DNA of 64,000 bases from Brevibacillus migulae. Lineage in GTDB: Bacteria; Bacillota; Bacilli; Brevibacillales; Brevibacillaceae. Where the stretch lies: positions 155,313 to 219,312 of the forward strand of contig NZ_SDKD01000003.1 of the NCBI RefSeq assembly GCF_004521915.1. Reading direction: 5' to 3'. Shown here piece by piece: positions 52,522 through 60,674 of this stretch. The notes under the pieces were generated by a model that was not told where the DNA came from, searched no databases, and saw only the letters and a program-made list of their open reading frames with translations. Within the stretch, counting starts at the first letter, position 1; each line of letters begins with the position of its first letter. The position numbers were made by a program, and so were the translations under genes.

Positions 52522-55080
52522 ATGAACGTTCATAAGCTGCTTCGAGCACTCCTTGTTGTAACGATGTCCTTGTCACTGATCCAGGGAATTCCGCACAAAG
52601 CCCAAGCGCTCGAAGGAACCAATGATCGCTACTACAGAAACCAGACCTATCTGAAACAGATCAAGGCGGATAAAGCCTGGAATATCGCGACGGGCAATCA
52701 GGCGATAACGATAGCCGTGCTTGATTCGGGTGTGGATACCGACCATCCCGATTTGAAGCCCAATCTGCTTCCCGGTGTCAATTTGTTGAGCCCCGGTAAA
52801 GCGCCCGAAGATGATTACGGTCACGGGACAAGTGTGGCAGGGATCTTGGCGGCAAAAGGAAACAACGGGATAGGGGTCACGGGTGTTCTCTGGAATGCGA
52901 AGATCCTGCCTATCAAGGTATTGGACCGTTATGGCAGCCTGAATAATGTGGATGTCATCGCACAAGGGATCAATACCGCGGTTAACAGAGGGGCCAAGGT
53001 CATTGTCATGTCGATGAGCGCCTTGAATACGACGCGTGCCCTGGAAGAGGCGGTGAGCCGGGCAGAATCGCGCGGCGTCGTCTTGGTAGCGGCGACAGGA
53101 AACGAATCAAGCCGGGTAGCCTATCCGGCCGCTTTTCCAACCGTGATTGCCGTAGGGGCGGTGAACAGCAGCAACCAGCCGCTCTACTCTTCCAATTTTG
53201 GCCCGGAGCTCAATCTGATGGCACCAGGCAACAATATTTACACGACAAAAAAGGGCGGAGGCTACGGAACGCTGACGGGCACATCTGCTGCAGCACCCCA
53301 GGTTGCGGCGGCTGCAGCCTTGATTCTTTCCAAGTATCCCAAAATGACTCCGTTGGATGTACGCCAGCTGCTGTATCAGTCGGCAGTGGATCTGGGGGAA
53401 AAGGGCTGGGATCGCAAGACGGGCTACGGGCTGCTCGATGTGAGCAAACCGCTGCGCGTGACTCCATCCCGCGATATAACCGAGCCGAATAATACGCAAG
53501 GTACGGCGAAAGCATTTCCGATCGAATCGCAGGTGCGAGCTTCTTTACATGCGACCGATCAGACAGACTGGTATTACATGGACATTCCTTATGATGGGAA
53601 AGTCACGCTGAATGCGTATGTATCGACCAACTCGATCGTATCGCTGGCTGCCACCTTTTATCCGGAGAACAAGCAGCCGTTCACCTATTACATAGGAAAT
53701 AGCGACTCGGCCGGGATCTCGGTAAAAGAAGGCAGGATGTACATGAAGCTGCAGCGAAGCGGGGGTGTCGGGGCGTTCAGCTACGTTCTGACGAGCAGGT
53801 TTACCATTACCCCGGATCGCTATGAGCGCAATAATGACGAGACCACGGCAAGGCCGCTTGTCGGCAATCATATTAAGCTTATCGGAAATTTCCATGAGCA
53901 AAAGGATCAGGACTGGTTCTCTTATTATGTCCGGGAAAACGGCAGGCTTAATCTGACTGTCACCACGGATACCAATCGGATGGATTTGGCGGTCTTGATC
54001 GGCAAGCAGAAGCAAGGCTGGGATCCAAAGTATGACAACAGCACGCGGGATGACCAGACGGAAAAGGTCAGCAAGGAAGTAACCCCGGGCAAATATTACA
54101 TCATGCTGTCAGAGTACTGGGGCAATCAGGTCAATGGAGAGTATCAGTTTGATCTGACCTATACACCGGAGCGCCAAGATGTGAATGAGCCCAATGACAG
54201 CAGCCGTCTTGCTTCCGGTATGATCAACGGCAGCATCATGACGGGAACGCTGCCGACCCGCTATGATTATGACTGGTTCCGCTTTGATGTCGCAGCGGAT
54301 TCGTACGTCACGATTCGCGCACCGTACGTTCCGGTCACTTCAGGGGTTTATCTGGCGCTGTACGATTCGCAGCTGAACTACGCGCTGGCTTCGGAAAATG
54401 AAGTGGCACAGCTCTCAGACGCAGGCAAGGATATCGTCGGAATGCGTCTGAAGCCGGGGCGCTATTATATCCGTTTAAACAGTACGGTTCCCATTAAATA
54501 TGATACGTATCGCCTTACGGTGACCCAGCAGCGGCTGATCGCCGGCTACCGGGACATTTCCACCCATTGGGCCCGCTCGGAGATCGTGCGTCTGAGCCAG
54601 AAGGGTGTCGTCAAAGGCTTCCAGGATTACACGTTCCGTCCGAACCAAACGGTGACTCGGGCCGAATTTGCAACGATGCTGATCCAATCCATGCGGGAAA
54701 AAGGAATACAGGTCGGCTCGTATTCGGGCAGCAGCAAATTCAAAGATCTGACCAAGCGGCACTGGGCTTACAATAATATGATGCTGGCCTATCGCATGGG
54801 AATCCTGCAGGGGTATCCAAACAGCACCATTAAACCCAATAGCCCGTTGACCCGCGCCGAGATGGCCGTGATGGTGGCCCGTGCGCAGAATATCTATACG
54901 TATAAACGCAGCTACTCGTCCTACTCCGATGTGGCGACCACCCATTGGGCTTCTCCGGCCATTGAGTCGTTGACCACGAGGGATTGGATCAGCGGTTATG
55001 GAGCAAACCAATTCAGACCAAACGCTTATGCGCGCCGTGCCGAAATGGTTGTGCTGCTTGCCAAGGCATACAAATTATAG
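52522..55080 (+). CDS. SLH-anchored subtilisin-like serine protease (S8) with PPC-type domains
   Basis: An 852-residue exported protease. The signal peptide ends near KAQALEG (about 32). The S8 domain (about 50-310) has IAVLDSGVDTDHPDL (Asp), YGHGTSVAGILAAK (His) and GTSAAAPQVAAAAALIL (Ser). Three pre-peptidase-C-type beta domains follow (about 325-690), each with an EPNN/ERNND/EPND start and a DWYYMDI, DWFSYYV or DWFRFDV core. Three SLH domains end the protein (about 690-852): FRPNQTVTRAEFATMLI, IKPNSPLTRAEMAVMVARAQ and FRPNAYARRAEMVVLLAKA. ATG 52522 follows GAAGGA. It is a wall-anchored protease, plausibly for processing layer proteins. Confidence 0.93.
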   Translation: MNVHKLLRALLVVTMSLSLIQGIPHKAQALEGTNDRYYRNQTYLKQIKADKAWNIATGNQAITIAVLDSGVDTDHPDLKPNLLPGVNLLSPGKAPEDDYGHGTSVAGILAAKGNNGIGVTGVLWNAKILPIKVLDRYGSLNNVDVIAQGINTAVNRGAKVIVMSMSALNTTRALEEAVSRAESRGVVLVAATGNESSRVAYPAAFPTVIAVGAVNSSNQPLYSSNFGPELNLMAPGNNIYTTKKGGGYGTLTGTSAAAPQVAAAAALILSKYPKMTPLDVRQLLYQSAVDLGEKGWDRKTGYGLLDVSKPLRVTPSRDITEPNNTQGTAKAFPIESQVRASLHATDQTDWYYMDIPYDGKVTLNAYVSTNSIVSLAATFYPENKQPFTYYIGNSDSAGISVKEGRMYMKLQRSGGVGAFSYVLTSRFTITPDRYERNNDETTARPLVGNHIKLIGNFHEQKDQDWFSYYVRENGRLNLTVTTDTNRMDLAVLIGKQKQGWDPKYDNSTRDDQTEKVSKEVTPGKYYIMLSEYWGNQVNGEYQFDLTYTPERQDVNEPNDSSRLASGMINGSIMTGTLPTRYDYDWFRFDVAADSYVTIRAPYVPVTSGVYLALYDSQLNYALASENEVAQLSDAGKDIVGMRLKPGRYYIRLNSTVPIKYDTYRLTVTQQRLIAGYRDISTHWARSEIVRLSQKGVVKGFQDYTFRPNQTVTRAEFATMLIQSMREKGIQVGSYSGSSKFKDLTKRHWAYNNMMLAYRMGILQGYPNSTIKPNSPLTRAEMAVMVARAQNIYTYKRSYSSYSDVATTHWASPAIESLTTRDWISGYGANQFRPNAYARRAEMVVLLAKAYKL

Positions 55081-55101
55081 TTTGGAAGGGAGAGCATTTG
55101 G

Positions 55102-55557
55102 ATGAAGAAAGTGATGAAGGGAACAATTGCTGCTGCTCTCATCGGGGCAGCGGTCGCGACCACCCAGGTATGGGCAGCGGGAAATACGGGGGTACCGGGA
55201 TCCGCGGATGATCCGGTAGTCACTAAAAGCTACGTGGATCAACAAATCGCCGCTATTGGCGGCGGTGGCGGGGCAGCCAGCACCTTGAAGGTGGTCGAGC
55301 TAACTCCGGGACAGACATTGTATGGCTACGAGGGAACCGAGTTCATCGTGCGCACCGGGAGTGTCGTGTCGGTAGCAGGCAAAAATGGCGATGGCTTGAC
55401 CGACCTGACAGCCGGTGCGGATCTTCGCGCAGGAGCGTGGGTCGCAGCCAATCATTTGCTGTTGATCGCCCGTTCCGATAACCGTGGGTTGCGCTTGGCC
55501 CCTAATTATGACGGTATTGCGTACGTCATGGTTAGAGGGAAATATGATTTGCGATAA
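55102..55557 (+). CDS. Small secreted protein of unknown function
   Basis: A 151-residue exported protein. The signal peptide ends near QVWAAGN (about 25). The mature start, PGSADDPVVTKSYVDQQI, is a phrase seen in uncharacterised Bacillales secreted proteins. A Gly-rich linker follows (GGGGGA), then a compact beta-rich domain: LTPGQTLYGYEGTEFIVRTG, a variable middle, and LLLIARSDNRGLRLA with the end YVMVRGKYDLR. No catalytic residues are recognisable. ATG 55102 follows GGAAGGGAG and lies 21 bases after the SLH protease, so the two are probably co-transcribed. Confidence 0.75.
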   Translation: MKKVMKGTIAAALIGAAVATTQVWAAGNTGVPGSADDPVVTKSYVDQQIAAIGGGGGAASTLKVVELTPGQTLYGYEGTEFIVRTGSVVSVAGKNGDGLTDLTAGADLRAGAWVAANHLLLIARSDNRGLRLAPNYDGIAYVMVRGKYDLR

Positions 55558-55562
55558 TAAGT

Positions 55563-55591
55563 ATTGACACACCCTATAAAAACCATTAATG
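55563..55591 (+). promoter_or_regulatory. Probable metK promoter
   Basis: A perfect TTGACA (55563-55568) with TAATGT at 17 bases. Transcription from here would begin about 15-20 bases before the SAM riboswitch. Confidence 0.5.
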
Positions 55592-55609
55592 TATTATCCG
55601 TAATGGATA

Positions 55610-55709
55610 CTCTTATCCAGAGCAGGCGGAGGGACTGGCCCGATGAAGCCCGGCAACCGACACGAGCGGTGCTAACCAGCAGAACATTTTGTTCTGGCCG
55701 ATAAGAGGT
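55610..55709 (+). ncRNA. SAM-I (S-box) riboswitch aptamer
   Basis: Conserved S-box blocks in order: CTCTTATCCAGAG opening P1/P2, GGCGGAGGGACTGGCCCGAT, GAAGCCCGGCAACC, GGTGCTAACCAG, then GTTCTGGCCGATAAGAG closing P1. It binds S-adenosylmethionine and controls metK, the SAM synthetase gene, by transcription termination. Confidence 0.97.
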
Positions 55710-55727
55710 TAGGGAACGCATAAAAAA

Positions 55728-55763
55728 GCACCTTTTCCTCATGGATGGAAAAGGTTTTTTTTT
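55728..55763 (+). terminator. Riboswitch-controlled terminator before metK
   Basis: ACCTTTTCC pairs with GGAAAAGGT around tcatggat, followed by a run of nine or more T. It forms when SAM is bound; without SAM an alternative pairing with the 3' side of P1 is expected. Confidence 0.92.
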
Positions 55764-55827
55764 GACCGTCATAGAAACCTGCTTCGGCTACCACACTATT
55801 CGTATGGGGAATAAAGGAGGTAGAATC

Positions 55828-57039
55828 ATGGCATTGCAAAAAGGCCGCCGACTCTTTACATCTGAATCCGTTACCGAAGGGCATCCGGACAAGATTTGCG
55901 ACCAGATTTCCGACTCGGTATTGGACGCCATTCTGGCAAAAGATCCAAATGCACGTGTAGCGTGTGAAACATCCGTCACCACTGGTCTCGTACTGGTAGC
56001 GGGCGAGATCACCACCAGCACCTATGTGGACATTCAAAAACTGGTTCGCGACACCATTCGCGAAATCGGCTATGATCGCGCGAAATTTGGCTTTGACGCT
56101 GATACTTGCGGTGTGATCACTGCAATTGGTGAACAATCCGTGGATATCGCTGCGGGTGTTGACCAAGCGCTGGAAGCAAAAGAAGGAAAAATGACTGACG
56201 AGCAAATCGAAGCGATTGGTGCAGGTGACCAAGGCTTGATGTTCGGTTTTGCTTGCAACGAGACACCTGAGCTGATGCCATTGCCTATCAGCATGGCTCA
56301 CCAATTGGCGCGCCGTCTGACTGAAGTGCGCAAAAACGGTACGTTGGAGTACCTGCGCCCAGACGGAAAAACGCAAGTGACTGTAGAATACGATGGAGAC
56401 AAGCCTGTACGCATCGATACCATCGTGATCTCTACCCAACATGCTCCAGAAACGACTTTGGAGCAAATCAAGGCTGACCTGGTTGAGCATGTGATCAAAC
56501 CAGTGGTTCCTGCTCAACTTCTGGATGCGGATACCAAATACTTCATCAACCCAACTGGCCGTTTCGTAATCGGCGGACCACAAGGGGATGCTGGATTGAC
56601 TGGCCGCAAAATCATCGTGGATACCTATGGTGGTTACGCGCGTCACGGCGGCGGTGCATTCTCCGGAAAAGATCCGACAAAAGTCGACCGTTCTGGCGCA
56701 TACGCAGCTCGCTATGTTGCGAAAAATATCGTGGCTGCAGGACTGGCTGACAAATGCGAAGTGCAAGTGGCTTATGCGATCGGTGTGGCACAACCTGTGT
56801 CCATCAGCGTGGATACATTTGGCACTGGCAAAGTGGCGGAAGAAGATCTCGTTGGCTTGATCCGCAAGCACTTTGACCTGCGTCCAGCTGGCATTATCAA
56901 GCAATTGGACCTGCGTCGTCCGATTTACAAACAAACTGCTGCATACGGTCACTTCGGCCGCAATGACCTGAATGTTCCTTGGGAGCGCACAGACAAAGCG
57001 GAAGAATTGAAACGCGACGCCGCTCAACTGGTAAAATAA
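55828..57039 (+). CDS. metK: S-adenosylmethionine synthetase
   Basis: Makes S-adenosylmethionine from ATP and methionine in the cytosol. The 403-residue protein, of usual length, has [20 protein letters not shown] at the N-terminus (with the catalytic His), [31 protein letters not shown] (the ATP-binding hexapeptide) and [19 protein letters not shown] (P-loop-like). ATG 55828 stands behind AAAGGAGG. Its leader is the SAM-I riboswitch, giving product feedback. It supplies SAM for, among others, the methyltransferase at 23122. Confidence 0.98.
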   Translation: MALQKGRRLFTSESVTEGHPDKICDQISDSVLDAILAKDPNARVACETSVTTGLVLVAGEITTSTYVDIQKLVRDTIREIGYDRAKFGFDADTCGVITAIGEQSVDIAAGVDQALEAKEGKMTDEQIEAIGAGDQGLMFGFACNETPELMPLPISMAHQLARRLTEVRKNGTLEYLRPDGKTQVTVEYDGDKPVRIDTIVISTQHAPETTLEQIKADLVEHVIKPVVPAQLLDADTKYFINPTGRFVIGGPQGDAGLTGRKIIVDTYGGYARHGGGAFSGKDPTKVDRSGAYAARYVAKNIVAAGLADKCEVQVAYAIGVAQPVSISVDTFGTGKVAEEDLVGLIRKHFDLRPAGIIKQLDLRRPIYKQTAAYGHFGRNDLNVPWERTDKAEELKRDAAQLVK

Positions 57040-57065
57040 GACTACATTTCTAAACGCATAAAACG

Positions 57066-57100
57066 CCCGGCATTCCTTGCAAAAGGTGCCGGGTTTTTTG
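57066..57100 (+). terminator. Rho-independent terminator after metK
   Basis: CCCGGCA (57066-57072) pairs with TGCCGGG (57087-57093), followed by six T. Confidence 0.9.
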
Positions 57101-57255
57101 TTTGCTGGATGAGACAACCTGTGCTGGAACGACATACATAAAGGTGATACGCTGTTTTTGTCGAATATTTTAGTCTTGTAGAATAGGGAAGATAAAGACT
57201 AAAATCTCCGAAGGGGGACATTTGGTACAAGCTTCCACATGACGGAGGACCCTTT

Positions 57256-58281
57256 GTGAAGAAACGAATACCATTTCTCGCTACTTTTTTCCTAACGCTG
57301 GTACTCGTCGTCGCAGCAGGTTTCTTGCTATCCGGGAAAAAAGAGCAAGAAACTGTAAATAATCTGCAACATTTTTCCCATGATGGTACGTCTATATCAA
57401 CGCAGAAGGGAAATGAGTCTCCTGCGCTGGAGATAGGGAAGGAGCAACTGACTGTCAACAAGCAGACCTGGTACCGTGACCAGGTGGTTGTGCTTACCTA
57501 TCACCACGTGGATGCAACGAGCAAGCAGCCCTTTGCGATTACGCCTGATCAGTTTGCCGAGCACATGGCATTTCTTTACAAAAATGATCTTCATCCCATT
57601 ACCATGACAGAGTTTTTACGTTTTGTTGACACTGGGGTCATGCCCACCGAAAATGCGGTGCTGCTGACGTTTGACGATGGCTATGAGAGCTATTACAAGC
57701 ACGCTTATCCGATTATGAAGGAGTACCAATTTCCTTCCGTCAACTTTGTGATCACGGGACGTCTGCGGGATACGGTGGAGCGCAAAAGGGAAAACATGAC
57801 GCCGCCGCTCACATTTCCGGAAATTGAGGAAATGATGGCGACCGGACTGGTGGAAGTAGCATCCCATACGTACAGCATGCATGAGCAGGCGGTAACCAGC
57901 GAGTGGGGGCAGCCAGGCCCGGAGACAGCACCTGTTTATCTCGAAGACGTCAATCGTCTGGAAGAGGAGCAGGAATACAAAAATCGGCTTTACGTGGATT
58001 TTATGATGGCCAGAGTGGCACTGTCGGATTTCGTACACAAAAAAATTGAAACCATTTCGTTTCCATTTGGATATGCAAGTGAAGCTGTCGTTGAGACGGC
58101 GAAGGAAGCGGGTTACCGCTATGCGTTCAGCACGGCGCACGGGGTGGTGAAAGCGGGTGTGGATCCGTACCGGATTCCCCGCTATGACGTAGGGACCCCG
58201 GATAAAGATGGAAAGGCATTGCGCGACTTGTTCACAAGTGTGAAAACAAATTGGGGGAGCTCTCATGTACAAGCAAATTGA
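57256..58281 (+). CDS. Polysaccharide deacetylase family protein, membrane-anchored or secreted
   Basis: A 341-residue carbohydrate esterase family 4 protein. The N-terminal hydrophobic segment (about 6-26) lacks a clear cleavage site, so it may remain anchored. A linker precedes the NodB domain (about 75-330): VVLTYHHVD, LLTFDDGYESYYKHAYPIM (the TFDDG metal motif at 138-142), VASHTYSMH (metal His) and ISFPFGYASEAVVETAKEAG. The family removes N-acetyl groups from chitin-like polymers or peptidoglycan; PgaB/IcaB types act on poly-GlcNAc. GTG 57256 follows GACGGAGG. It overlaps degS by 17 bases, so degS is translated from the same mRNA. Confidence 0.88.
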   Translation: MKKRIPFLATFFLTLVLVVAAGFLLSGKKEQETVNNLQHFSHDGTSISTQKGNESPALEIGKEQLTVNKQTWYRDQVVVLTYHHVDATSKQPFAITPDQFAEHMAFLYKNDLHPITMTEFLRFVDTGVMPTENAVLLTFDDGYESYYKHAYPIMKEYQFPSVNFVITGRLRDTVERKRENMTPPLTFPEIEEMMATGLVEVASHTYSMHEQAVTSEWGQPGPETAPVYLEDVNRLEEEQEYKNRLYVDFMMARVALSDFVHKKIETISFPFGYASEAVVETAKEAGYRYAFSTAHGVVKAGVDPYRIPRYDVGTPDKDGKALRDLFTSVKTNWGSSHVQAN

Positions 58282-59401
58282 TGTGAGCTTGCTGGATACT
58301 GTCTTGAAAAAGACGATTCAATCGGTTGAGTCGAGCAAGCATCAGATTTTTGATATCGCTGAATCGGCACGTCGTGAGAGCAATACGATGCGTTCCGAGA
58401 TCGTGGAGCTCAGGCTGCAGATTGGAGAGGCGATTGACCGCGTAGATTTGCTTGAGCTTCAATACCGCAAGGCACGCAATCGACTGGTCCATGTGAGCAG
58501 AAACTTCCACGAGCATGCCGAAGAAGAAATTCGAAAGGCTTATGAGGAAGCGAACAATCTGCAGGTGGAGCTGTCAATTCAGCGGGAGCGAGAGCAGAAT
58601 CTGCGGCGCAGACGCGATGAATTAGAAATGCGATTGCGTGGAATTGAGGAAACCATTAACAAAGCCGAAAATCTGATGACCCAAATCGGTGTTGTCCTGG
58701 GTTATCTGAACGGAGATTTAAGCAGGGTTGGAGAGGCGCTGGAAACCGCCAAGCAGCAGCAGCTGATGGGCATGCGGATCATTCAGGCACAGGAAGAAGA
58801 ACGAAAGCGGGTCGCACGTGAAATTCATGACGGTCCTGCGCAATCGATGGCCAATGTGGTGCTGCGCACTGAAATCGTGGAAAAGATGCTGAAAAACCAG
58901 CGCATTCTTGACGCGGAGATGGAGCTGCAGGAGTTAAAAGAAATGGTTCGCTACAGTCTTGCAGATGTGCGCCGTATCATTTTCGACCTGCGTCCGATGG
59001 CACTTGATGATCTCGGCCTGGTCCCAACGCTGCAAAAATATATCCAAACGTTTGAAGATCGTACGAAATTGACCGTCGATTTGGTCGTTTTCGGCAAAGA
59101 GCAAGATTTGGAGAGTTCGGTGAAAGCAGCGTTGTTTCGTCTGGTTCAAGAATGCCTCAACAATGTGGCGAAGCATGCCAAAGCACGGTTTGTCCAGGTC
59201 AAAATGGAATTTCAACACAAGCAGCTCATGCTGGTGGTCAAAGATGACGGAATTGGTTTTCGCATGGAAGAGAAGCAAGGCAACGGTGAGTCATTTGGCT
59301 TGATGGGGATGAAAGAACGGACGCAACTTCTGGAAGGAAAGATGGAGATCCAATCCGCCCCCATGCAAGGAACGAGAGTCATGTTCCACATTCCCGTATA
59401 A
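58265..59401 (+). CDS. degS: Sensor histidine kinase DegS
   Basis: Cytosolic two-component kinase of the DegS-DegU system. The 378-residue protein has no membrane segment. An N-terminal sensor part (about 1-170) is a long coiled coil with many Glu/Arg heptads. The HisKA_3 module has EEERKRVAREIHDGPAQSMA with the phosphorylated His at 188, and the ATPase domain has NNVAKHAKARF, VKDDGIGF and FGLMGMKERTQLL. ATG 58265 follows TGGGGGAG within the deacetylase gene. DegS controls secreted enzyme, competence and motility genes in B. subtilis, which fits a region full of exported proteases. Confidence 0.96.
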   Translation: MYKQIDVSLLDTVLKKTIQSVESSKHQIFDIAESARRESNTMRSEIVELRLQIGEAIDRVDLLELQYRKARNRLVHVSRNFHEHAEEEIRKAYEEANNLQVELSIQREREQNLRRRRDELEMRLRGIEETINKAENLMTQIGVVLGYLNGDLSRVGEALETAKQQQLMGMRIIQAQEEERKRVAREIHDGPAQSMANVVLRTEIVEKMLKNQRILDAEMELQELKEMVRYSLADVRRIIFDLRPMALDDLGLVPTLQKYIQTFEDRTKLTVDLVVFGKEQDLESSVKAALFRLVQECLNNVAKHAKARFVQVKMEFQHKQLMLVVKDDGIGFRMEEKQGNGESFGLMGMKERTQLLEGKMEIQSAPMQGTRVMFHIPV

Positions 59402-59457
59402 GAAGAGCTTCTGAACAGATCTAGATGAAAAACGAAAAATTGGAGGGTGTAGAAGAA

Positions 59458-60165
59458 ATGGATAGAATGAGACAGGATATTTCAATTATTTTGGTAGATG
59501 ACCATCAATTGTTCCGCGATGGGGTAAAGCGTATTCTGGAGATGGAAGGCGATTTTCGTATCGTCGGGGAAGGCTCTGACGGCGCGGATGCGATTCGTCT
59601 GGCGGGAGATCTGCAACCGGATGTAGTGTTGATGGATATCAATATGCCAAATATCAATGGCGTGACAGCTGCGGAGGATGTCGTGACGGTCAGTCCAAAG
59701 TCGCGCGTCATCATTCTATCCATTCACGATGATGAAGGCTATGTGTACCGTACCTTGCGCAATGGCGCATCGGGTTACCTGCTGAAAGATATGGGAACCA
59801 CCGATCTGGTAGAGGCCGTTCGCGTAGTAGCACGCGGGGGCGCATACATTCACCCGAAAGTAACCGGCAAGCTGATCGATGAATTCCGCCGCTTGTCCGA
59901 GCAGGAAGAAATGTATGAACGCGCGCCAATCAGCGACGATTCGATTTCGGTGGATCCAACCTTGATTGATTCGCTGACTCGCCGTGAACGAGAAGTGCTT
60001 CAGCTGATGGCAGAAGGAAAAAGCAACCGGGCGATCGGGGAATTTCTGTTTATCAGTGAAAAAACCGTGAAGAACCACGTGAGCAGCATTTTGCAAAAGC
60101 TGAATGTGCAAGACCGCACGCAGGCGGTAGTGATTTCGATTAAAAATGGCTGGGTGAAGCTGTAA
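59458..60165 (+). CDS. degU: Response regulator DegU
   Basis: DNA-binding partner of DegS. The receiver domain (about 8-125) has [17 protein letters not shown], the phosphorylation site [12 protein letters not shown] (Asp60 from this start) and the switch region LSIHDD ... GYLLKDM. A linker leads to the NarL/LuxR-type helix-turn-helix (about 170-232): [20 protein letters not shown] and [22 protein letters not shown] 59458 is chosen because TTGGAGGGTG lies upstream; ATG 59425 in frame lacks a site. 56 bases separate it from degS. The order degS-degU-comFA is as in B. subtilis. Confidence 0.96.
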   Translation: MDRMRQDISIILVDDHQLFRDGVKRILEMEGDFRIVGEGSDGADAIRLAGDLQPDVVLMDINMPNINGVTAAEDVVTVSPKSRVIILSIHDDEGYVYRTLRNGASGYLLKDMGTTDLVEAVRVVARGGAYIHPKVTGKLIDEFRRLSEQEEMYERAPISDDSISVDPTLIDSLTRREREVLQLMAEGKSNRAIGEFLFISEKTVKNHVSSILQKLNVQDRTQAVVISIKNGWVKL

Positions 60166-60234
60166 CTGCTGGCTTGACCGCAAGCACCCCGAGTAACCAT
60201 CCCCGCATATTCTGTGATAGGGGAGGGGATGACC

Positions 60235-60582
60235 GTGATAGAGGAACTGCTGATGTGGACACTGGCTGCATACGGCTGCGCGTCTCTATTAGCCACTCTG
60301 TTGCGTCGTTTCGGGATGAGAGCTGTGTCCAATGAGCCGCTGATCCATTACCATATCCTGCTGTACAATTCGGAACAGTTGTTCGAACGGGAAGTGAGAC
60401 GGCTGGTGTCCACTTCGTACTGGCGCGGAGAACGTCTGCGGATTTCGTTTACCGATTACGGTTCGACCGACGACACGATGAAGATGATAGATATTTATGA
60501 GCGGAACGATTTCGGTTGGCCGGATGGAATTCAGGCGGGCAGTCAAGTCGTGACGATTGACCTGCGAAGTCAGGCAGGGTGA
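60235..60582 (+). CDS. Small membrane-anchored protein of unknown function
   Basis: About 115 residues. One N-terminal hydrophobic segment (LLMWTLAAYGCASLLATLL) is followed by a soluble domain: HYHILLYNSEQLFEREVRRL, RISFTDYGSTDDTMKMIDIY and VVTIDLRS. The phrase TDYGSTDDT recalls the nucleotide-sugar strand of GT2 enzymes, but the rest of that fold is absent. GTG 60235 is favoured by GGGAGG (60221-60226); ATG 60229 and GTG 60214 are also in frame. It lies between degU and comFA in the same direction. Proteins of this kind between degU and comFA are not in B. subtilis, where yviA stands there. Confidence 0.65.
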   Translation: MIEELLMWTLAAYGCASLLATLLRRFGMRAVSNEPLIHYHILLYNSEQLFEREVRRLVSTSYWRGERLRISFTDYGSTDDTMKMIDIYERNDFGWPDGIQAGSQVVTIDLRSQAG

Positions 60583-60674
60583 GGGGAGCGTAGATGCTCT
60601 CCTTTTTTCTTTGCACCGGCCTCTTTCTTTTTGCACACTGGGCAGTAAAGAAGAGGTTCGAGGAGGTTTTGCGC

